From assembly GCA_033105485.1 (NCBI GenBank), contig CP136956.1, positions 1,054,001 through 1,118,000 on the forward strand: 64,000 nt of DNA, written 5' to 3'. The stretch's first letter is position 1, and each line of letters begins with the position of its first letter. Under the pieces are notes generated by a model, which was not told the DNA's origin, did no database searches, and saw nothing but the letters and a program-made list of their open reading frames with translations. Below, in pieces: positions 34,178-41,590 of the stretch. The DNA is from LVI-A0039 sp033105485. GTDB taxonomy: Bacteria > Bacillota_I > Bacilli_A > UBA3375. The position numbers and the translations under genes are program-made.

Positions 34178-34804
34178 ATGAAAAAGGGATTTAAGTATGA
34201 TTTTACACTATTACAAATTTTATTAATACCAACATGTGTTGCATTAAGTGTTGTTGGTTATCAAATATCGCAAATGTTAAAGTTACCGCTATATTTTGAT
34301 ATTGCTGGGCTATCAATTGCTGCATTATTAGGTGGACCGTGGATTGCTGCACTAACTGCGGTTTTAAACCATACTGTTAATGGGATGATTTATCCAACGG
34401 CTTTACCATTTATGCCTGTATCAATTGCAATCGGGATCCAAGTAGGGATTTGTGCAAACAAAGGGATGCTTAAAGGACCAATCAGAACAGCGATTGTAAT
34501 TTTATTAATGTCATTAATTGGAACTATTGTCTCAACACCAATTGTTATCATTTTATTCGGTGGAGTAACAGGTAGTACAACTGATATTTTAACAGCTGCG
34601 TTCTTACAATCAGGTGATGATATTTTAAATGCAGTATTTAACCAAACATTCATTGTTGGTTTAGTGAACAATACTTTAAACTTAGGACTTGCGTACTTCA
34701 TCGTGACACGTATTTCACCTCGTTACTTATCGAAAACAAACTACGGAAGCAAGTTTATTAAACCTAATAAAAAGGTATACGATCTTGATGGGGAGGTAAA
34801 ATAA
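34178..34804 (+). CDS. ECF transporter substrate-binding (S) component
   Basis: The product is 208 residues with six membrane helices. It starts after a polar N-terminus (KKGFKYDFTLLQILLIPTCVALSVV) and contains the ALLGGPWIAALTAVLNHTVNG stretch typical of vitamin/nucleoside-type S components. An S component captures the substrate and passes it to the ECF module encoded next. Substrate specificity is inferred only from neighbours: nucleoside hydrolase and ribokinase point to a ribonucleoside. Its stop overlaps the EcfT start (TAATG). Confidence 0.85.
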   Translation: MKKGFKYDFTLLQILLIPTCVALSVVGYQISQMLKLPLYFDIAGLSIAALLGGPWIAALTAVLNHTVNGMIYPTALPFMPVSIAIGIQVGICANKGMLKGPIRTAIVILLMSLIGTIVSTPIVIILFGGVTGSTTDILTAAFLQSGDDILNAVFNQTFIVGLVNNTLNLGLAYFIVTRISPRYLSKTNYGSKFIKPNKKVYDLDGEVK

Positions 34805-35541
34805 TGGAAAATAAAAAAAGTTTATATCCAACAACTAAATTTTGGATGCTGTTATTTATGTTTATAACAATTGCATTAGTACCAGGTTACAAATATCAAT
34901 ATGCAATCTTACCACTTGTTTTAATTTTAGCTTTATTTAGTGGTGTAATTAAGCAAGTGACTTTAAACTTCTTAAGATCTACATTTATTCTATGTATTGT
35001 TATCTTCTTAATGCAAGGAATTTTCTATCCAGGTGAAACAATCTTATTTAGCGTTGGATTTATTGATGTATACCAAGAAGGAATTATGATGAGTTTATCA
35101 TTAACTTCTAAAATTGTTGCAATTTCATCGTTAGTTATTTTATTCTTTGCAACAACAAAAATCAAAGATATTGTTTTCTCACTTGAGAAAATGGGCTTAA
35201 GTCCGAAAGCAACATATGTAATCTTATCGACTTTACAAATCATTCCAGCTTTAAGTGCAAAATCAGAAACAATTATGGAAGCGCAAAGTTCTCGTGGGAT
35301 GGAAACTGAAGGGAATATCTTAGTTCGTTTAAAAACATTATTACCTGTATTTACTCCACTTGTACTATCTTCATTAGAAGCAACAGAAGAAAGAGTATTA
35401 ACGCTTGAAGCAAGAGCGTTCTCTTCTACTGCTAAAAGAACACAAATTTATACTGTTGAAAAAAGAGCAATTGACTACATCTTAGCTGCTGTAGCGATTA
35501 TTGCAATCATCTTATTCTTCGTATTAAGAGGGGGATTATAA
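34804..35541 (+). CDS. ecfT: ECF transporter transmembrane (T) component
   Basis: EcfT couples the S component to the two ATPases. It is 245 residues with hydrophobic segments around residues 12-65, 75-95, 105-125 and 225-243. The coupling helices carry the two Ala-Arg-Gly-type motifs of the family: SSRGMET near residue 163 and LEARAFSSTAKRTQIY near residue 200. The start overlaps the preceding stop by one base. Confidence 0.9.
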   Translation: MENKKSLYPTTKFWMLLFMFITIALVPGYKYQYAILPLVLILALFSGVIKQVTLNFLRSTFILCIVIFLMQGIFYPGETILFSVGFIDVYQEGIMMSLSLTSKIVAISSLVILFFATTKIKDIVFSLEKMGLSPKATYVILSTLQIIPALSAKSETIMEAQSSRGMETEGNILVRLKTLLPVFTPLVLSSLEATEERVLTLEARAFSSTAKRTQIYTVEKRAIDYILAAVAIIAIILFFVLRGGL

Positions 35542-35542
35542 T

Positions 35543-36382
35543 ATGCATAAAGTATTGAGTTTAAAAAATGTTAGTTACGCTTATCCAAGTAGTGAACAAA
35601 ACGCAGTAACTAATGTAAGTATTGATATTGAAGCCGGAAAAATTTATAGTATCGCTGGAATTAATGGGAGTGGGAAAACAACACTAGGATTAATCATGCG
35701 TGGATTTATTCCTAAAATTTATCATGGTCAGTTATCTGGTGAAATTCGTTATAACGGAAAAGAAATGAGTACTCAGTCAATGGATGTTCTATGTCAAGAG
35801 ATTGGATATGTGTTCCAAAACCCATTCACTCAAATGAGTGCTGCTAAAGATACTGTATTTGAAGAAGTAGCATTTGCGTTAGAAAACTTAGGAGTAAATC
35901 CTGAAGAAATTAAAGATCGCGTTACTGGAACTATCCGTTTATTAGATATTGAAAACTTAAAAGATAAAAACCCAATGGAACTAAGTGGTGGACAAAAACA
36001 AAAAGTAGCAATTGCTAGTGTTGTTGTTATGAATCCAAATGTTCTAATTCTTGATGAACCAACATCACAATTAGACCCAGTTGCAACTAAAGAGATTTTT
36101 GAAATTATAAAGTTGTTAAAGCAACGTGGAACAACTGTAATTCTAATTGAACATAAACTTGAGCAAATTGCAGAATATACCGATGAATTAATCATTATGG
36201 AAGGTAGTGAATTGCTTGTAGCAGGAGATACTAAATCCGTGCTTGAAACTACAGAATATAGTCAATCAAGTCTAGAATATCCTAAATACTATGAATTATA
36301 TAAAGCTTTAAATGATGAGTCAATAGAACCATTCTATACATTAGAAGGTATGTCAACAGCAATCGGAGGTAAAGATGAGTAA
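35543..36382 (+). CDS. ecfA: ECF transporter ATPase EcfA, canonical subunit
   Basis: This is one of two ATPases of the ECF module: Walker A IAGINGSGKTTLG, Q-loop VFQNPFTQMS, signature LSGGQKQKVAIAS, Walker B VLILDEPTSQLDP, H-loop LIEHKLEQIAEYTDELIIM. It is 279 residues. It overlaps the second EcfA gene by 8 nt, so both are made together. Confidence 0.93.
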   Translation: MHKVLSLKNVSYAYPSSEQNAVTNVSIDIEAGKIYSIAGINGSGKTTLGLIMRGFIPKIYHGQLSGEIRYNGKEMSTQSMDVLCQEIGYVFQNPFTQMSAAKDTVFEEVAFALENLGVNPEEIKDRVTGTIRLLDIENLKDKNPMELSGGQKQKVAIASVVVMNPNVLILDEPTSQLDPVATKEIFEIIKLLKQRGTTVILIEHKLEQIAEYTDELIIMEGSELLVAGDTKSVLETTEYSQSSLEYPKYYELYKALNDESIEPFYTLEGMSTAIGGKDE

Positions 36383-37181
36383 GATTAAATTAAATAATGT
36401 GAACTTTACTTACAAGAATGGGTTTGAAGCTTTAAAATCACTTTCTTTTGAGGTTGAAGCAGGAGAGACATTAGCAATCATTGGACAAAATGGTGCTGGT
36501 AAAACAACAACTGTAAAAATGTTAAATGGGTTATTAAAACCAACAAGTGGTGAAGTGTTAATCGATGGACAAAATACAGCAAATACAACTACGGCAAAAT
36601 TAGCTCCAACAGTTGGTTATGTATTCCAAAATCCAGATGATCAAATTTTCCATAACATCGTATATGAAGAAATAGAGTATGGAGCAAAAGTTCAAAAGTT
36701 TGATGCTGATAAGAAAAGCAAATTAGTTCGTGATGCAATTGAATTACTTGGTTTAGAGCCGTATATTAATGACCATCCTTATTCACTTCCATATTCAATC
36801 CGTAAATTAGTTACAGTTGCATCAGTTGTTGCAATGGATAGTGATGTTATCATTTTAGATGAACCAACTGCAGGTCAAGATTCACATGCAATCAAAATGT
36901 TAGGAACTTTAATTAAAGAACTTAAAGCTCGTGGTAAAACTGTAATTGTAATTACCCACGATATGGACTTCGTAGCTGAAAACTTTGAGCGTACAATTGT
37001 TATGGCTAATAAAGAGTTACGTTATGATGGTAGTACATTAGATATTTTCTATGATGATAACTTATTAGCACTTGCTAAACTTGAAGAGCCACATTTAATT
37101 AAAGTATCTAAAACACTTGGTTTAGATATTAAAACTTTAGATGTAAACGAGTTAGCGTCAGCTATTAAAGGTAGTAAATAA
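36375..37181 (+). CDS. ecfA': ECF transporter ATPase EcfA, with degenerate signature motif
   Basis: This is the second ATPase: Walker A IGQNGAGKTTTVKMLNGLL, Q-loop VFQNPDDQIFHNIVYEEIEYG, Walker B VIILDEPTAGQD and H-loop VITHDMDFVAENFE are intact. The expected signature LSxGQ-type motif (PYSLSYGQRKRV in common relatives) reads PYSLPYSIRKLV, so the Ser-Gly-Gly/Gln core is lost. One ATP site of the heterodimer is probably non-hydrolysing. It is 268 residues and couples to the ribokinase gene by a one-base overlap. Confidence 0.9.
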   Translation: MSKIKLNNVNFTYKNGFEALKSLSFEVEAGETLAIIGQNGAGKTTTVKMLNGLLKPTSGEVLIDGQNTANTTTAKLAPTVGYVFQNPDDQIFHNIVYEEIEYGAKVQKFDADKKSKLVRDAIELLGLEPYINDHPYSLPYSIRKLVTVASVVAMDSDVIILDEPTAGQDSHAIKMLGTLIKELKARGKTVIVITHDMDFVAENFERTIVMANKELRYDGSTLDIFYDDNLLALAKLEEPHLIKVSKTLGLDIKTLDVNELASAIKGSK

Positions 37182-38023
37182 TGAAAAAAGTATTAGTAAT
37201 CGGGAGTATAAACATCGATCATGTTTACAGTATTGAAAAGATGCCACTTGTCGGAGAAACAATGGCTGCTAAAAGTTCTAATACTTTCTTTGGTGGTAAA
37301 GGAGCAAATCAAGCAGTTGCTGCAAGTATCTTTGGGGCAGATACATCTTTTCTGGGGGCAGTAGGAGATGATCAATATAAACAAAGTGTGATCAACAACT
37401 TCATGGATACCGGTGTAAACATTGGAGAGCTAGCAATAGATGACCAAAAGAATACTGGTACAGCTATTATCTATTCAATCAATGGTGATAATAGTATCGT
37501 CATCGAGCGTGGAGCAAATGACAGTGTTAACAGTCAATTTATAAAGGCCAAGCAAGAGTATATCAATTCATTTGATATTATTGTTGTTCAAAATGAAATA
37601 GATGAGAGTGCAATTAATGCAGTATGCGAAATTAAACAAGATAACCAAATCTTAATTTATAATCCAGCGCCATATCGCAATATCACGCCAGTCTTACTTG
37701 AATCTATCGATTTTATCACACCAAATGAGACTGAGTATCGTGAAATGGTTGAATCAGGACTTTCTGTCTCAACTGAAAAACTGATTTTAACAGAGGGTGC
37801 AAATGGAGTTACTTATAAAGGTGTTAATTATCCGGCTTTGAAAGTATCGCCAATTGATACAACAGGGGCAGGAGACTGCTTTAACGGAGTATTAGCAGCA
37901 TGTTTGAGCATGGATATGACAATAGCTCAAGCAATCGAGTGGGCAGTTAAAGCTGCTACACAATCAACTCTAACTTTAGGGGCCCAAAATGGATACCAAA
38001 GTAAAGACCAATTAAGCAAATAA
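37181..38023 (+). CDS. rbsK: Ribokinase-like PfkB-family sugar kinase
   Basis: The enzyme phosphorylates ribose at C5. PfkB motifs are present: GSINIDHVYSIEKMPLVGETM at the start, FGGKGANQAVAAS and DTTGAGDCFNGVLAACLS (catalytic Asp). It is 280 residues, short of the 300-310 usual because the middle is trimmed. It is the last gene of the nucleoside operon, where ribose released by the hydrolase would be its substrate. A strong terminator follows. Confidence 0.88.
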   Translation: MKKVLVIGSINIDHVYSIEKMPLVGETMAAKSSNTFFGGKGANQAVAASIFGADTSFLGAVGDDQYKQSVINNFMDTGVNIGELAIDDQKNTGTAIIYSINGDNSIVIERGANDSVNSQFIKAKQEYINSFDIIVVQNEIDESAINAVCEIKQDNQILIYNPAPYRNITPVLLESIDFITPNETEYREMVESGLSVSTEKLILTEGANGVTYKGVNYPALKVSPIDTTGAGDCFNGVLAACLSMDMTIAQAIEWAVKAATQSTLTLGAQNGYQSKDQLSK

Positions 38024-38059
38024 AGAAAATAAAATAACCTAATATATTACAAACTAAAA

Positions 38060-38089
38060 CCCACTTGCAAGTTCAAGTGGGCTTCTTTA
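38060..38089 (+). terminator. Terminator of the nucleoside operon
   Basis: An 8-bp GC-rich stem CCCACTTG/CAAGTGGG with a 6-nt loop and a T-run. Confidence 0.85.
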
Positions 38090-38097
38090 ATGGCTGA

Positions 38098-38109
38098 GAC
38101 ACATGTTAG
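38098..38109. promoter_or_regulatory. Degenerate LacI-type operator upstream of the regulator gene
   Basis: GACACATGTTAG matches the operator GTAACATGTTAC in 9 of 12 positions and lies about 30 bp upstream of the -10 of the regulator transcript, suggesting autoregulation. Confidence 0.4.
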
Positions 38110-38132
38110 TGTTTTGAGAATAAAATACATGG

Positions 38133-38222
38133 TATAATCAAAGTGTAAGAGGGGATATGTAAAACATATGCTCGGAGCTAAAATCCAGTTTAGACATGAA
38201 TTTGTCGACTGGAATTTTTTTA
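38133..38222 (+). ncRNA. Leader RNA with internal terminator before the LacI-type gene
   Basis: An extended -10 (TGG-TATAAT, 38133-38138) would start a transcript near 38145. It meets, within 70 nt, a hairpin (ATCCAGT/ACTGGAAT outer stem, GACA/TGTC inner stem) at about 38182-38213 with a run of seven T after it. An earlier 6-bp hairpin (ATATGT/ACATAT) lies at about 38155-38169. The regulator's own ATG is 45 nt beyond the T-run. This is an attenuator, a small RNA or a terminated leader; the class is not recognised. Confidence 0.45.
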
Positions 38223-38266
38223 TATTCTACGAAATATGTATTAAAATATTACTATTAAGGAGTAGG

Positions 38267-39226
38267 ATGAAGAGTATTCGAGAGATTGCAAAATTAAGTG
38301 GGGTATCAACAGCAACAGTTTCAAGGTATGTGAATAATACGGGGACAGTAAGTGCAGAAAAAGCAAAGTCAATTCAAGCTGTAATTGATAAATATGGTTA
38401 TGTTCCAAATGAACATGTTAAAGCAATATTTACAGGCAAAACAAAAGATATTGGGTTAATTGTTCAGAATGTTACAAACCCGTTCTTTTCAGAATTAGTA
38501 GATGGTATTATGAAAGTAAGTACCAAAGCAGGACATACAATTATTGTTTGTAATGCGATGGGAGATGAGCAAAAAGAACTTGAGTATTATCAAAGCATGC
38601 AACAAAAAAGAGTGTCGGGATTAATCGTTGTCAACACTTGTAATCCCGCGATTTATAAAACTAATACTATTCCATTAACTTCAGTTGATCGCCGTATTGA
38701 AAACTCTAATTTTATTAAAGTTGAGAATGAATTAGGTATTTCTCAGTTCTTAAACACGTATAATGCGAGAAAGTTTAAAAAGCCACTTTTCATCGAAGCA
38801 ACTAACTATAATCAAAGTAGTATTGAGCGAAAAAAAGGTGCAGAAACATACTTTGCACTTGCAAATATTAATATAGATGAGGTAAAAGTAGATGATGAAA
38901 ATACGCAAGTAAGTGAAGCAGTTATTGATAATTTAATCGATAATGACTTAATAATCTGCTGGAATGATCTGGTTGCACACAAAGTAATTGCAGGACTTAC
39001 AAAACGCGGAATGAATATACCAAAAGATATTTCAGTTATCGGTTATGATAATATTCAAATCAATAACTTCTTTGCTTATGAGTTATCAACTGTTGATCAA
39101 GCGATCAGTCAAATAGCAAAAGAGGCGGTGCAAACACTATTAGAGACAATTACAACAAGTAACATAAAAGATATTGTTATAAAACCAAAATTAATTGCAG
39201 GAACAACATATAATCACAAAGCGTAA
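38267..39226 (+). CDS. LacI-family transcriptional regulator
   Basis: This is a sugar- or nucleoside-responsive repressor. The N-terminal helix-turn-helix SIREIAKLSGVSTATVSRYV and hinge region YGYVPNEHVKAIFTGKTKDIGLI are typical of LacI/GalR; the C-terminal domain is periplasmic-binding-like (VTNPFFSELVDGI, VIGYDNIQINNFF). The start at 38267 follows AAGGAGTAGG; a longer frame from 38168 lacks an RBS. The product is 319 residues. It lies directly after the nucleoside operon, whose two palindromes are its probable targets, and is closed by its own terminator. Confidence 0.9.
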   Translation: MKSIREIAKLSGVSTATVSRYVNNTGTVSAEKAKSIQAVIDKYGYVPNEHVKAIFTGKTKDIGLIVQNVTNPFFSELVDGIMKVSTKAGHTIIVCNAMGDEQKELEYYQSMQQKRVSGLIVVNTCNPAIYKTNTIPLTSVDRRIENSNFIKVENELGISQFLNTYNARKFKKPLFIEATNYNQSSIERKKGAETYFALANINIDEVKVDDENTQVSEAVIDNLIDNDLIICWNDLVAHKVIAGLTKRGMNIPKDISVIGYDNIQINNFFAYELSTVDQAISQIAKEAVQTLLETITTSNIKDIVIKPKLIAGTTYNHKA

Positions 39227-39249
39227 TCTCATAATGAGGTTACTTTTTT
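39222..39249 (+). terminator. Terminator overlapping the LacI-type stop codon
   Basis: A 9-bp stem (one G-U pair) GTAATCTCA/TGAGGTTAC with 3-nt loop and T-run; the stem includes the stop codon. Confidence 0.8.
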
Positions 39250-39282
39250 AAATACTAAAAGAAGAAAACACTTATCACCCAT

Positions 39283-39319
39283 TTATCGCTCACTCAAATG
39301 AGCGATAAATGAGCGATAA
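39283..39319. promoter_or_regulatory. Operator of three TGAGCGATAA repeats before Fic gene
   Basis: TTATCGCTCA (39283-39292) is inverted relative to TGAGCGATAA at 39299-39308 and 39310-39319, the last two 11 bp apart. The cluster ends 14 bp before a -10 (TATAAT, 39334-39339), overlapping where the -35 would be, so it probably controls the Fic gene. Confidence 0.65.
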
Positions 39320-39356
39320 AAATATATTCTTGATATAATACCCATAAGGAGGCCAA

Positions 39357-40307
39357 ATGGATGTGGTTTTAACAGAAGATATTGTTGTTTTATTAAACTC
39401 AATTGAGAAAAAATTGGGAAAGCTTGAGTCTGAAATAGTCATTGATTTACACCTGAGGAAAGAAAATAAAATCAAGAGTATTCATAGTTCGCTTGCAATT
39501 GAGCAAAACTCACTATCGATTGAACAAGTAACAGCAATCATTGAAGGTGAACGTGTGTTAGGTGTTGCAATAGAAATTCAAGAAGTGAAAAATGCCTTTG
39601 AAATATATGAGCAATTTAATCAATTAAATCCATACTCTCAACAAGACTTATTGTATGCGCATAAAATACTAACAAAGGAAATAATTGCTTCTAGTGGTTC
39701 ATATCGAAATAATGATGTTGGTATATTTACAGATACTGGAAAAGTTGTCCATATGGGAGCAAGGCCAGACTTCATCTATAATCTGATGACAGATCTATTT
39801 ACTAAGCTAAGCGAAAGTAGATTGTCACCTGTAATTAAAGCATGTATCTTTCACTACGAACTTGAATTAATACACCCGTTTGCCGATGGGAACGGACGAA
39901 TGGGTCGCTTATGGCAAAATCTAATTTTATCAAAATATAGCCCAGTATTTGAGTTTCTAACGATTGAGACGTTAATTTATGAACATCAAGAAGAATACTA
40001 TGCAGTGCTTCAAGAAAGTGATGAAACAGGAGAAGCATCGCATTTTGCAGAATTCATGCTAGACTTAATTAATTCTACACTAAGTGAGTTTACTCATTCC
40101 CGTATTATTGAGTTAAATCAGAGTGAACTAGATGCTTATAACCAATTATTAGAGTACTTGAAACAAGAGAAAAGAATAACTACAAGTAACTTTGCAAAGT
40201 TAATTGACAAAGCCCCAGCCACTTCAAGACGCTATATGAATAAATATGCAAAATTAAATTTATTAGAGAGTCATGGACAAAATAAAGACAGGTTTTACAC
40301 ATTATAA
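39357..40307 (+). CDS. Fic-domain protein with winged-helix C-terminus
   Basis: The catalytic Fic motif HPFADGNGRMGRLWQNLIL (near residue 170) is intact. The inhibitory helix reads HSSLAIEQNSLS near residue 45 (class of Fic proteins with N-terminal inhibition, normally E-G, here E-Q). A C-terminal winged-helix-like domain has RITTSNFAKLIDKAPATSRRYM. The protein is 316 residues. RBS AAGGAGG lies before the ATG at 39357. An inverted-repeat operator directly upstream suggests self-repression through the winged-helix domain. The role is presumably AMP transfer to a cellular target. Confidence 0.88.
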   Translation: MDVVLTEDIVVLLNSIEKKLGKLESEIVIDLHLRKENKIKSIHSSLAIEQNSLSIEQVTAIIEGERVLGVAIEIQEVKNAFEIYEQFNQLNPYSQQDLLYAHKILTKEIIASSGSYRNNDVGIFTDTGKVVHMGARPDFIYNLMTDLFTKLSESRLSPVIKACIFHYELELIHPFADGNGRMGRLWQNLILSKYSPVFEFLTIETLIYEHQEEYYAVLQESDETGEASHFAEFMLDLINSTLSEFTHSRIIELNQSELDAYNQLLEYLKQEKRITTSNFAKLIDKAPATSRRYMNKYAKLNLLESHGQNKDRFYTL

Positions 40308-40339
40308 TCAATGGAAGGATATTTAATAAATAATAAGGG

Positions 40340-40371
40340 CTGAAACTACAAGTTGTAAGTTTCAGTTTTTT
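40340..40371 (+). terminator. Terminator of Fic gene
   Basis: An 8-bp stem CTGAAACT/AGTTTCAG with a 10-nt loop and six T. Confidence 0.8.
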
Positions 40372-40384
40372 CTATACAAAAAAA

Positions 40385-40407
40385 GCAACTACTATAATTG
40401 TAGTTAC
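40385..40407 (-). terminator. Minus-strand terminator of lipoprotein gene
   Basis: On the minus strand the stem GTAACTAC/GTAGTTGC is followed by a run of seven T. Confidence 0.7.
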
Positions 40408-40435
40408 CTTAAAGATATATGCGAATGTTAATTCG

Positions 40436-41401
40436 TTATTCACAACCAACGCCATCTCCATCACGATCTAGATTAGTACTATAACCTGGATCACCTTTAT
40501 GGATTGGGCTTGCTCCAGCATCGCGTACTTCTGTACAATTAGCATAATAAACGTCATCGTTACTTGTATTTTCATTAGAAGTGTCTTCAGTAGTATCAGT
40601 ATCAGTACTTTCGTTTACAACACTACTAGAACCATCTGGAGTATATTCATTAGCAAAGGTTTGAGATTTCTCTTGGCCATTTACAGTATATGATAGTGTG
40701 TACTCGCTTGGGATTTGTGTATCAGTATCTGGATAAGTAATTGTAGCAGTAAAGTTAGTTGCTCCACCAGCTTCTCTAATATCTTCCTCAATATCAGCTT
40801 GAGTACCATGGCGGTTTAACTGACTACCTTGCGGCGTAATGTTATATGCATTACTTGCACCACCAAGACTATCAGCGATTACGTGTCCTTCATCTAAGTC
40901 AGACTCTTCAACACCAGGGACTTTAGCCTCGTCACTACAGTAACGGTCATCTCCACCAATTTCTTTATCATCGTTTTGTAAGATGATCTCGGCAGCTTCA
41001 ACATATACTAACTGTCCGTATTCGTTTGTATATGCCCAGTATTCACGGTTTGCGTAATTACTATCGTAACCAATATCTACTTTAGCATTTTCTACACGTC
41101 CACCAGATAAACTACAACTATCTGCACTTACAATTGTATTATTACTAATATCAAAACCAGTATAATCTATAGTCTTACTATCAGTACTATCTGATTCTTC
41201 AACTTGTTTTTCATCAGTCGGTTCAGTCTTAGCAGTATCTACGCTATCCTCATTATTTGTACTCTCATTATTATCAGTGTTATCACTTTCAGTCTGTGGG
41301 GTTTCGACATTTGTAATTTCTTCTGTAACTTGGCTACATCCTGAGATTACTAGTGTAATTGATAGTAGAAAACTAATTAATTTCATACTTCTTAAATTCA
41401 T
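40436..41401 (-). CDS. Lipoprotein endonuclease with C-terminal Excalibur domain
   Basis: The product (321 residues) starts with a lipoprotein signal ending VISGC (Cys22). A Ser/Thr/Glu/Asn-rich linker occupies residues about 25-85. The central domain (about 95-240) is the EndA/NucA-like non-specific endonuclease fold: YWAYTNEYGQLVYVEAAEI, then GHVIADSLGGASNAYNITPQ with the catalytic His intact and an RH at QLNRHG. After another acidic Thr-rich linker, the C-terminus carries YYANCTEVRDAGASPIHKGD and DRDGDGVGCE, the Excalibur (calcium-binding) signature. It probably degrades extracellular DNA or RNA. The start at 41401 has a GAAGGA-type RBS; an in-frame ATG 15 bases on is the alternative. Confidence 0.82.
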   Translation of the reverse strand: MNLRSMKLISFLLSITLVISGCSQVTEEITNVETPQTESDNTDNNESTNNEDSVDTAKTEPTDEKQVEESDSTDSKTIDYTGFDISNNTIVSADSCSLSGGRVENAKVDIGYDSNYANREYWAYTNEYGQLVYVEAAEIILQNDDKEIGGDDRYCSDEAKVPGVEESDLDEGHVIADSLGGASNAYNITPQGSQLNRHGTQADIEEDIREAGGATNFTATITYPDTDTQIPSEYTLSYTVNGQEKSQTFANEYTPDGSSSVVNESTDTDTTEDTSNENTSNDDVYYANCTEVRDAGASPIHKGDPGYSTNLDRDGDGVGCE

Positions 41402-41528
41402 TTAATACCATTCCTTCCGGGTAATATTATATCAAATATAAACGCAGAGATAAAATGTGATTGTGAAAATTAATTGTTAGAAAGATGTAGTAAATCTTAA
41501 GTGAAATGAAAATACCCTAAGTAAATAA

Positions 41529-41557
41529 AAAAAAAGGAACTAAAAATAGTCCCTTTA
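41529..41557 (-). terminator. Minus-strand terminator
   Basis: An AGGGACTA/TAGTTCCT-type stem with one mismatch; on the minus strand it is followed by a run of nine T. Confidence 0.75.
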
Positions 41558-41590
41558 TCTTTGTGTTATTAATATGTTTAACCTAATGAA

